Part shown: positions 1-6,282 of the stretch, in pieces
How positions within the stretch are numbered: the first letter of the stretch is position 1
Layout of the letters: every line of letters begins with the position of its first letter
Source: Dehalococcoidia bacterium
GTDB lineage: Bacteria; Chloroflexota; Dehalococcoidia; Dehalococcoidales; UBA1222
Assembly: GCA_009783135.1 (NCBI GenBank)
Contig: WRHS01000002.1
Span: 1-42,969, forward strand
Length of the DNA: 42,969 bases
Direction of reading: 5' to 3'
Notes under the pieces: generated by a model
The model's database searches: none
Told to the model about the DNA's origin: nothing
Seen by the model: only the letters and a program-made list of their open reading frames with translations
Translations under genes and position numbers: made by a program

Positions 1-561
1 CAACATCGCCTCAAACTGTTCAGGAGAGCGCATCCATCCGCCATGTCGCCATTCGCGCTTACGCGTACAGTGGCGGCAAAGCATCGGGCAAATATCAGTT
101 AAAATCATTAGCGCACGGTCAGGATAGCGATGTACTAAACCAGGTACTACAGAATGTTCCTCTTCCGCCAATGGATCTTCCATACTGGCACAAGATACAG
201 AAAGCTCTTCTATCGAGGGTAAGGATTGCATGCGAATCGGGTCGAAAGGATCGTCAGGGTTCATCAATGACAAATAATAAGGAGTGATGGACATGGGGTA
301 CTTGCCACTTACAAGACACAATTCAGCACGCTCTTGCGCGCTAAGATGAATATATTTGGATAATTCTTCAACAGTTGTTATGCGGTTACGGAAATGCCAA
401 CGCCAATCGTTCCAATGTTCCGAAGGGGTATTACAAAACAGGCGTCTCGCCGAGGTTTCTCCAGTAAGTGGAGGTTCATCTTCCTCTAGTTGAATCGTGG
501 TAGCAGTAGCTCCAGAGGATTTTCTTGTGACTTCTTTGGTCCGCATGACCTGAGCTCTCAT
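1..561 (-). CDS. kamA: Lysine 2,3-aminomutase (KamA family), N-terminal part, cut by window edge
   Basis: Reading the minus strand from an ATG at 561 gives an uninterrupted frame to base 1, so the C-terminal half lies outside the window. The translation matches the start of radical-SAM lysine 2,3-aminomutases: an N-terminal segment EHWNDWRWHFRNRITTVEEL, then ITPYYLSLMNPDDPFDPIR, then VPGLVHRYPDRALMILTD followed by the cluster motif CPMLCRHCTRKRE, i.e. CX3CX2C for the SAM-binding [4Fe-4S] cluster. The family moves the alpha-amino group of lysine to C3 using SAM and PLP. It acts in lysine fermentation or, with AblB, makes the osmolyte N-epsilon-acetyl-beta-lysine. The residues separating lysine from glutamate 2,3-aminomutase are in the missing half. 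A Shine-Dalgarno AAGGAG lies 14 nt upstream of ATG 561. A second in-frame ATG is at 546. Confidence 0.9.
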   Translation of the reverse strand, partial: MRAQVMRTKEVTRKSSGATATTIQLEEDEPPLTGETSARRLFCNTPSEHWNDWRWHFRNRITTVEELSKYIHLSAQERAELCLVSGKYPMSITPYYLSLMNPDDPFDPIRMQSLPSIEELSVSCASMEDPLAEEEHSVVPGLVHRYPDRALMILTDICPMLCRHCTRKREWRHGGWMRSPEQFEAML

Positions 562-889
562 TATATAATTCGACTCTCCTTACTTAATGCTACCATTCTC
601 AATGCATGGCACTCTTGCAGCACATCGCATAAATCAATGCCTGTTATGATTAAAATTTATATCATTGGCATAACTATATGTCAAGAAATATTACGCACGG
701 AAAAGCATGAATAGCGATTTTCTCAAAAATTTTTGACAGGAAGAAAACTAGCATGCAAAGAAATGTTGAAATAGCAAGTAGCGATGCAGTCTTATCTTCA
801 AAAACCACCATACAACCAAATATGCTGGTTTGCTACCATATGATAGCTGATTTTGTGTGTTTATTCCCCAAAGATTACCGTTTCAAACA
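562..889. other. 328-bp gap between kamA and the ABC permease gene
   Basis: This AT-rich stretch separates the kamA start from the permease stop. It holds the kamA promoter (656-684). In 690-889 I see no convincing gene, RNA or terminator. An open plus-strand frame starting at 753 runs antisense into the permease gene and looks like a shadow. Confidence 0.6.
656..684 (-). promoter_or_regulatory. Promoter for kamA (TTGACA-N17-TATAAA)
   Basis: On the minus strand a perfect -35 TTGACA (684-679) is followed after 17 nt by TATAAA (661-656). This predicts transcription starting near 649 and an 85-90 nt leader before the kamA ATG at 561. It is one of the closest matches to the sigma-70 consensus in the window. 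Confidence 0.75.
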
Positions 890-1654
890 CTATAACTCTT
901 TACGTCTCAAGTTCAGCCATGCGCCATATATTCCAAGAACAATCAACGCAAGCGTTACAGCAAGCGCGCCCCATTCTGCGTCCCCTGACGTCCCCGACAC
1001 CAGTTGGTTACCCCAGCTAATCAGTCCGCCAGGCAGAAAATGTACCACTTTAGGCAGCCCAGACAATATAGAGATAACTATAATTACGGCTATTGCCAAC
1101 CCGCCGGCTGCTATCTGGTTTTTGAGCAGACTTGAAAAATACAGCGTAACGGACAGACAGAAAAGCAAAAACAGCAGCATCAGCAACATTTGTTGCAGAA
1201 AGCCAAGGGCTCCTGCGTTGCCAAAAAATATAAGTGTATAACCCCAGCACGCCAATCCGCCAAGCAACAGACCAAGCAGTATATTCAGTCCTTGCGCCAC
1301 CAGCTTGGCTATGATGAAAGACAATCGTGATACCGGCTTGGAAAGCAACAGCGCCGCCGTACCACTCTCTATTTCTTTGGCAATAGCACCCATCGCCAGC
1401 AGCACAGCCATCAACACGCCAAACTGCGAGATGTTTGAGGCATAACTCACCAAAGCATCGCTTGATGCAGGCTCCGGCATCTCAATAACAAGACCGCCGG
1501 TTTCAGACAAGGAATTTAGTATCTCAGGCAGATATTTAGTCATCACCGGCGATGACAGCCCGAAAAAAAGAAACACGACGGCAAAAATAATAATCTTGTT
1601 TGTACGAAATTGTTCCTTGATTTCCTTGCGCAATAAAGCACTAAAACCTCTCAT
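890..1654 (-). CDS. ABC-2 type transporter permease
   Basis: A 254-residue integral membrane protein. It starts with the short basic cytoplasmic segment usual for ABC-2/NosY-like permeases (LLRKEIKEQFRTNK). It has about six hydrophobic segments, including IIIFAVVFLFFGL near residues 22-34, a pair around residues 120-180, and a last segment ending at a basic C-terminus (LNLRRKEL). A large loop follows the first helix. Its ATG overlaps the TGA of the upstream ATPase gene in an ATGA, so the two are translationally coupled and form one transporter. The substrate cannot be told from sequence; the family moves drugs, peptides, lipids or metals outward. Confidence 0.85.
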   Translation of the reverse strand: MRGFSALLRKEIKEQFRTNKIIIFAVVFLFFGLSSPVMTKYLPEILNSLSETGGLVIEMPEPASSDALVSYASNISQFGVLMAVLLAMGAIAKEIESGTAALLLSKPVSRLSFIIAKLVAQGLNILLGLLLGGLACWGYTLIFFGNAGALGFLQQMLLMLLFLLFCLSVTLYFSSLLKNQIAAGGLAIAVIIVISILSGLPKVVHFLPGGLISWGNQLVSGTSGDAEWGALAVTLALIVLGIYGAWLNLRRKEL

Positions 1655-2592
1655 GATTGCACCTCGCCTTGCACCAGCTGCACGAAAATATCCTCCAAAC
1701 TCGGCATGGTCATTTCATAGCGCACAAGGCTCAGGCAGCTTGCCGCAATCAGTTGCGGCATTTCACGCTTGGCAGTCTGCACGTCTCCGGCCTGCACACG
1801 CAGCCCAGGCATATTGTTAATTTCCAGCTTTTCCACTTTCTGTACCCACGGCTGCTTTTCCAACAAGGTAGCAAATTGCGCCACATCGTCATCAAAGGCA
1901 ATATCGAAAGAAGAAAGTGCAAAGCGTCGATGTAATGCTTCCACAGTTGATGTGGCAACAAGCTTCCCTTTGTTGATAATCGCCAAACTGTCACAAACAC
2001 GTTCCACATCAGACAGAATGTGTGTGGACATAAACACAGTAGTAGATTCCCTTAGTTTCAAGATGATATTCAGCACATCGCGCCGCCCCATTGGGTCAAG
2101 AGCCGAGCAGGGCTCATCCAAAAACAATATCCTAGGACGGTTCATCAGCGCCTGTGCCAGCCCAAGACGCTGCTTCATACCGCGCGAATACCCTCCGATT
2201 TTTCTCTTACCAGCTTTTTGCAATCCGGTCAGTTCCAACAATTCATGACTGCGCGATATTCTATCCGCCGGTAAAAGCTGATGCAATTCCCCCACAAACT
2301 GCAAAAACTCTCCTCCCGTCATCCAGTTATAGAAATTGGGAACATCCGGAAGATAACCGATTTGTGTGCGCATCTCGGGGGCATCCGCCACCACCTCTTT
2401 TTCATTTACCCACGCACGCCCTGCGCTGGGACGGCTCATGCCCATAAGCAGCTTAATCATCGTAGTTTTGCCTGAGCCGTTAGGCCCAAGAAAACCAAAA
2501 ATACTACGCTCAGGCACCTCAATTGTAAGCCCGTCGAGTGCCGTCAGCGCGCCGTAGCGCTTGGTCAAATTCTCGCATTTAATCGCAGGCAT
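1651..2592 (-). CDS. ABC transporter ATP-binding protein
   Basis: A 313-residue ATPase of the CcmA/NosF/DrrA type that partners ABC-2 permeases. Walker A GPNGSGKTT lies near residues 37-45. The signature appears as YSRGMKQRLGLAQAL, and Walker B as RILFLDEPCSALDP, followed by the switch histidine in MSTHIL. A C-terminal domain of about 90 residues beyond the core is usual for this subfamily. The start is ATG 2592 with GGAGGTG 5 nt upstream. It lies 33 nt downstream of the second PLDc_N gene and overlaps the permease gene by 4 nt, so it probably belongs to the operon that begins with the HIT gene. Confidence 0.92.
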   Translation of the reverse strand: MPAIKCENLTKRYGALTALDGLTIEVPERSIFGFLGPNGSGKTTMIKLLMGMSRPSAGRAWVNEKEVVADAPEMRTQIGYLPDVPNFYNWMTGGEFLQFVGELHQLLPADRISRSHELLELTGLQKAGKRKIGGYSRGMKQRLGLAQALMNRPRILFLDEPCSALDPMGRRDVLNIILKLRESTTVFMSTHILSDVERVCDSLAIINKGKLVATSTVEALHRRFALSSFDIAFDDDVAQFATLLEKQPWVQKVEKLEINNMPGLRVQAGDVQTAKREMPQLIAASCLSLVRYEMTMPSLEDIFVQLVQGEVQS

Positions 2593-2625
2593 GATGCACC
2601 TCCACGGTACAAATGAGGCTCGCGG

Positions 2626-2868
2626 TTATCCCTTTTCTATCTCTTCAGACCCGTCGGCGCGGCCTACAAGAAAATATACAATTGGGCCTATAATGCCGAC
2701 AAGCACTATAACCAGTATCCAAACAATCTTCTTATTACCACGTACATACTCCCGGCGAATTACATCCACCAGTGCCCAAATCATCAGCCCATATTCCAAT
2801 ATGGCAATCGGGATTAGCATCAGTATAAAAGCACCTAAGGACATCCCCAAATATGTTGTATCAGGCAT
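2626..2868 (-). CDS. Small PLDc_N-domain membrane protein (copy 2)
   Basis: An 80-residue protein with two transmembrane segments (about residues 10-33 and 47-68), a central MIWALVDVIRREYVRGNKKIVW and a charged C-terminal tail. This is the pattern of the phospholipase D nuclease N-terminal domain family (PLDc_N), which is the membrane anchor of cardiolipin synthases but also occurs alone, as here. It lacks HKD motifs and so is not a phospholipase. It is clearly paralogous to the gene just upstream at 2917-3183. The start is ATG 2868 behind GGGGGA. Its place before an ABC exporter suggests an accessory or immunity-like role, which is inference. Confidence 0.75.
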   Translation of the reverse strand: MPDTTYLGMSLGAFILMLIPIAILEYGLMIWALVDVIRREYVRGNKKIVWILVIVLVGIIGPIVYFLVGRADGSEEIEKG

Positions 2869-2916
2869 AATTCAATCCCCCGTTATTTTCTCAAACGTAT
2901 CTAATTAGGATAGTTT

Positions 2917-3183
2917 TTACTGCCCTTCTCTCTTGTTTTTATCAGAGCGCCCTATGGCCAAATAAATTATCGGCCCGATAACGCTGGCAAGTAATATAAC
3001 CAATACCCAAATAATCTTGTTATCACCGCGCACGTTTTCACGGCGCAAGACGTCCACCAAGGCCCATATCATCAGCCCTAATGACAACAGCGAAATCACC
3101 GCTATTATCAGCAAAGATATTATCCATACAATGCCTATTGCAATACCAGCCTCTGCTGCCGGAAAAGTTGTTTCCCAACCCAT
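2917..3183 (-). CDS. Small PLDc_N-domain membrane protein (copy 1)
   Basis: An 88-residue protein with an N-terminal hydrophobic segment (about residues 11-40), then LMIWALVDVLRRENVRGDNKIIW and a second hydrophobic segment ending YLAIGRSDKN. The layout is the same as its neighbour at 2626-2868, with near-identical central and C-terminal motifs, so the two arose by tandem duplication. AGGAGG sits 8 nt before ATG 3183; an in-frame TTG at 3189 is only 2 nt from it and is less likely. It lies 12 nt downstream of the HIT gene, so it is probably cotranscribed with it. No catalytic residues are visible. Confidence 0.75.
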   Translation of the reverse strand: MGWETTFPAAEAGIAIGIVWIISLLIIAVISLLSLGLMIWALVDVLRRENVRGDNKIIWVLVILLASVIGPIIYLAIGRSDKNKREGQ

Positions 3184-3195
3184 AATCAAACCCTC

Positions 3196-3687
3196 CTATA
3201 ATAATGCAAATTTTGGCTTAAGCATCTTATATGTGTCAGCAATTGCCTCGTTAATGACCTTAATGTCACCAAGAACAGGCATAAAATTTGTGTCGCCATT
3301 CCAACGCGGCACGATATGGGTATGGATATGCTGGTCCACACCTGCCCCGGCCACACGACCCAAATTCATACCTACATTAAAGCCATCGCAGCGGAACGCA
3401 TCCCGCATAATAGCCACGCATCGTGCAACAATACGATAATGCTCGTTGCGTTCGGCATCATTTAATCCGTCAAGTGCTGCGCAATGACGCAGCGGTGAAA
3501 CCATGATGTGTCCGGCGTTATATGGATAGCGATTCATGATAACAAAGTTATGCTCACCACGATGGAGTATCAGGCTTTGCTCGTCATCAGTGCGCGCAGG
3601 ATAATGGCACAGAATACAATCGGAAGTTTCATTCTCTGATGCCTGCTTGATATACCGGATACGCCAGGGAGCAAACATGTAGTCCAT
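3196..3687 (-). CDS. HIT-family nucleotide hydrolase/phosphorylase
   Basis: A 163-residue histidine-triad protein. The active-site motif is QHIHTHIVPRW near residues 118-128, with GFNVGMNLGRVAGAGVDQH before it. The N-terminal part holds a CxxC (CILC) and the substrate-side motif NRYPYNAGHIMVSPLRH, as in the Ap4A phosphorylase-like bacterial HIT branch. Such proteins split dinucleoside polyphosphates or nucleoside phosphoramidates in the cytosol. The start is ATG 3687 with GGAGG 6-7 nt upstream, and a near-consensus promoter lies at 3709-3737. It is first in a probable five-gene operon. Confidence 0.9.
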   Translation of the reverse strand: MDYMFAPWRIRYIKQASENETSDCILCHYPARTDDEQSLILHRGEHNFVIMNRYPYNAGHIMVSPLRHCAALDGLNDAERNEHYRIVARCVAIMRDAFRCDGFNVGMNLGRVAGAGVDQHIHTHIVPRWNGDTNFMPVLGDIKVINEAIADTYKMLKPKFALL

Positions 3688-3708
3688 ATCAATCCTCCAT
3701 CCACAGCA

Positions 3709-3737
3709 ATTCTAAAATGACCTAGCCAAGATGTCAA
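3709..3737 (-). promoter_or_regulatory. Promoter for the HIT-PLDc_N-ABC operon (TTGACA-N17-TAGAAT)
   Basis: Minus-strand TTGACA (3737-3732), a 17-nt spacer, and TAGAAT (3714-3709). The predicted start near 3702 leaves about 15 nt before ATG 3687, which contains the Shine-Dalgarno. Confidence 0.75.
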
Positions 3738-3782
3738 AGTTTTTCGGCTATGAGAGTAAAAGCTTTTGCATCTACTGACAAG

Positions 3783-3812
3783 TGCCGCCATGCGTAATGT
3801 TTGCCGCCATGC
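3783..3812. repeat. Two 11-bp direct repeats at the radical SAM promoter
   Basis: TGCCGCCATGC occurs at 3783-3793 and again at 3802-3812, 19 bp apart. The second copy overlaps the -35 hexamer of the plus-strand promoter at 3801-3829. A regulator binding two direct sites is a plausible reading. Confidence 0.55.
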
Positions 3813-3829
3813 CTTTTGGCAGATATAAT
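3801..3829 (+). promoter_or_regulatory. Promoter for the radical SAM gene (TTGCCG-N17-TATAAT)
   Basis: TTGCCG at 3801-3806, a 17-nt spacer and a perfect TATAAT at 3824-3829. The predicted start near 3836 leaves a leader of about 15 nt before the TTG start at 3851, largely occupied by the Shine-Dalgarno GAGGGAG. Confidence 0.65.
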
Positions 3830-3850
3830 TGACCGAGGGAGTAAAACATT

Positions 3851-5656
3851 TTGCATTATCCAGACCATTTGTTGTATCGCGTAAACAAGCCGGCTCGCTA
3901 TACCGGCGGCGAGTGGAACACAGTACGTAAAAACTGGGAGGTTACTTCTCTTAAATTCGCGCTCAGCTACCCCGATGTCTACGAAATCGGCATGTCCAAC
4001 ATGGCCGTCGGCATACTTTACGAGCAGATTAATGCACTGCCAAACTGTCTGGCTGAGCGTGTATTCGCGCCATGGCCAGACATGATGCAGGCATTACGCA
4101 CCAACAAATTGTCTCTGCTTAGCTTGGAGAGCGGACATTCCCTTGCCGAGTTTGATGTAATCGGTTTTTCTCTCGGATATGAGTTTACTTTTACAAACAT
4201 TCTTTCCATGCTGGATCTGGCCGGGCTGCCCGTCTGGAGCAAAGAGCGCGGAAACTCTCATCCATTAGTCATTGCCGGCGGCAATGCCGCTCTCAATCCC
4301 GAGCCGCTGGCCGACTTCATCGATTTGTTTGTAATTGGCGAAGCGGAAGAACTTTTGCCGGCTCTCATAAATCTTTTGCTGCAGCACAAACAAGCCAATG
4401 GGAGGTTTGAGAAAAAGATTTTACTCGGAGAAACCGCCAAACTACCCGGAGTATATGTGCCATCACTCTATGAAATTACTTACCGCGACGGCGTTTATCA
4501 AACACTTACCCCAACCATCCCGGAGGCTGCGCCATCTATCAGACGGCAGCTGGTATCAAAATTGCCTCCGCCGCCGATTAAGCCTGTTGTGCCATTTATT
4601 GAGGTAGTACATGACCGCGGAGCAGTGGAAATCGCACGGGGATGCTCACATGGCTGCCGCTTCTGCAATGCCGGCATGGGCTACCGTCCTGTGCGTGAGC
4701 GTTCATACGAAGAGATTACTCAGGCAGTAGACAGCATAATAGAAAACAGCGGCTATGATGAAATGTCACTGGTTTCTCTTTCCAGCGGTGACTACTCTCA
4801 AATTGATGCATTGGTAGCCGATATTAATGCCAAATATGGCGCGCGACTGGCGCTGTCATTGCCAAGTTTGCATATTGATGCCCACGCAATCAAATTAGTG
4901 GACGGACTTCCAGGGCGGCGTAAAAGTGGGCTGACTTTCGCTCCAGAGGCGGGCTCGGCAAGATTGCAGCGTGTCATTAACAAGCACATCCCCGAGGATG
5001 AATTGCTGGCCACCGCCGCTATGGCTTTTGAGCGCGGCTGGACAACCTTAAAGCTATATTTCATGCTTGGACTGCCTACTGAAAATGATGAAGATGTACA
5101 AGAGATTGTAGAACTTGTGCACAAAGTCAAAGCACAGGGAAGCAAGGCTCCAAAACGTGCCCCGCAAATTCGCCTCACTCTCTCAACATTCGTACCAAAA
5201 CCACACACGCCTTTTCAGTGGGTAGGGCAAGAAAGTGCGGAAAATATTTCACGCCGGCACGAGTTGTTAAAGCGTGGTTTAGCCAAACGCAACGTGAAAT
5301 TCTCATGGCAGGACACACGGGTAAGCCTGCTGGAAGCGGTAATCTCTCGCGGCGACAGAAAAATTGGTCGGGTGATATACCGCGCATGGCGTATGGGGGC
5401 GGCTTTTGATGGCTGGAGCGAGCATTTTAACTTTGAGTTATGGCAAAAAGCGATGCAGGAAGAAGGTATTGACCCGCAATGGTACGCTTGCCGTGAGCGC
5501 CAGCTGGACGAAATTTTGCCATGGGTGCATATAGACACCTTGGTCTCGCCAAAATTTCTAAAAAACGAGTATCGCCTTGCTCTGGGCGCTACTCTTACGC
5601 CTGATTGCCGTACTTCCGGATGCAATGCTTGCGGCCTTGAGGGTCAATGGTGCTAA
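3851..5656 (+). CDS. TIGR03960-type radical SAM protein
   Basis: A 601-residue protein. The N-terminal region (about 1-180) starts KPARYTGGEWNT and contains SYPDVYEIGMSN and the B12-domain-like VIAGGNAALNPEPLADFIDLFVIGEAEE. The radical SAM core has RGCSHGCRFCNAGMGYRPVRER near residue 266, a CX3CX2C cluster motif. The C-terminus carries extra cysteines (DCRTSGCNACGLEGQWC). In many bacteria this family is next to, or fused with, a DUF2344 (TIGR03936) protein; here it is not. The reaction is unknown to me. The start is a TTG with GAGGGAG about 9 nt upstream; no ATG lies near the conserved N-terminus. The next gene starts 25 nt downstream. Confidence 0.85.
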   Translation: MHYPDHLLYRVNKPARYTGGEWNTVRKNWEVTSLKFALSYPDVYEIGMSNMAVGILYEQINALPNCLAERVFAPWPDMMQALRTNKLSLLSLESGHSLAEFDVIGFSLGYEFTFTNILSMLDLAGLPVWSKERGNSHPLVIAGGNAALNPEPLADFIDLFVIGEAEELLPALINLLLQHKQANGRFEKKILLGETAKLPGVYVPSLYEITYRDGVYQTLTPTIPEAAPSIRRQLVSKLPPPPIKPVVPFIEVVHDRGAVEIARGCSHGCRFCNAGMGYRPVRERSYEEITQAVDSIIENSGYDEMSLVSLSSGDYSQIDALVADINAKYGARLALSLPSLHIDAHAIKLVDGLPGRRKSGLTFAPEAGSARLQRVINKHIPEDELLATAAMAFERGWTTLKLYFMLGLPTENDEDVQEIVELVHKVKAQGSKAPKRAPQIRLTLSTFVPKPHTPFQWVGQESAENISRRHELLKRGLAKRNVKFSWQDTRVSLLEAVISRGDRKIGRVIYRAWRMGAAFDGWSEHFNFELWQKAMQEEGIDPQWYACRERQLDEILPWVHIDTLVSPKFLKNEYRLALGATLTPDCRTSGCNACGLEGQWC

Positions 5657-5681
5657 AATAGAGGGGATAAGGATAACAGTC

Positions 5682-6215
5682 TTGAAATTTTTCTGGCAAA
5701 AAAACAAAGCCTCGTCGTGTGAAGCACACGGCGTGCCTGAAGGCACTTTCCGCTGTGATAACTGCGGCTTTGTGCAGCCGAACATTTCCCTCTGCGGCAC
5801 TGCGGCAGATACGCAAGAAACCCCTCATAAAGTTTACGTTTTATGTAGCAGTTGTGCGCTGTGGCTGGGCCTTGGCACAGCACGTTTCCCTCATGGCACT
5901 ACTTTCACCCTTTCAGCCCGCCAGCATGACAAGATTAAAACACTGCAGGACGAAATTGAAAAATGCGGCGGCTTTGAGCGCACAATGCTTCAGATAACAG
6001 CACCTACCGATATAAACAATGAAAATTGTCGCGACAGTGCCGCCTTGCATAAAAACTTTGAGCAAACACACGTCTTTCTGGATGGCATTCCCATGCTGAA
6101 AAGCCTAATAAAGTTTCGTTTCTCCATGCTATCAGCCGACTTCATGGAACTTTCAATACGGCTGACAAGGGGGGAACCAGTTTCGTCAAAAGAGATTAAA
6201 AACGCCAATCAGTAA
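5682..6215 (+). CDS. Unidentified protein with an N-terminal zinc ribbon
   Basis: A 177-residue soluble protein I do not recognise. The N-terminal third looks like a treble-clef or zinc ribbon: CDNCG near residue 24 and CSSC near residue 54, with a further Cys between. The middle is helical and charged (ARQHDKIKTLQDEIEKCGG). The C-terminal part has SLIKFRFSMLSADFMELSIRL. The frame stays open upstream to 5577, but that part overlaps the radical SAM gene. The TTG at 5682, behind GAGGGGATAAGG, is the likely start. It is probably cotranscribed with the radical SAM gene, so a joint function is possible but unproven. Confidence 0.65.
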   Translation: MKFFWQKNKASSCEAHGVPEGTFRCDNCGFVQPNISLCGTAADTQETPHKVYVLCSSCALWLGLGTARFPHGTTFTLSARQHDKIKTLQDEIEKCGGFERTMLQITAPTDINNENCRDSAALHKNFEQTHVFLDGIPMLKSLIKFRFSMLSADFMELSIRLTRGEPVSSKEIKNANQ

Positions 6216-6227
6216 CAGCAGCTGCAT

Positions 6228-6263
6228 ACGCATAGAGGGCAACATATGTTGCCCTCTATGCGT
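6228..6263. terminator. 36-nt perfect palindrome between convergent genes
   Basis: The 36 bases are a perfect inverted repeat that can form an 18-bp hairpin (minus a 4-nt loop), centred on ATAT at about 6244-6247. It lies between the 3' end of the zinc-ribbon gene and the 3' end of gyrA, so it probably ends transcription from both sides. There is no clear U-run on either strand, so a protein-binding role cannot be excluded. Confidence 0.65.
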
Positions 6264-6282
6264 TCAGACCAATCCTAAACGG

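Noticed and set aside
490..714. 74-codon plus-strand frame over the kamA start
   Set aside because: It is antisense to clear KamA coding sequence and spans the kamA promoter.
753..1241. 162-codon open plus-strand frame starting at 753
   Set aside because: Most of it is antisense to the ABC-2 permease gene, the protein has no recognisable domain, and no ribosome site precedes it.
5577..5681. Upstream extension of the zinc-ribbon gene into the radical SAM gene
   Set aside because: It overlaps a well-supported C-terminus in another frame; the TTG at 5682 with a ribosome site is a better start.
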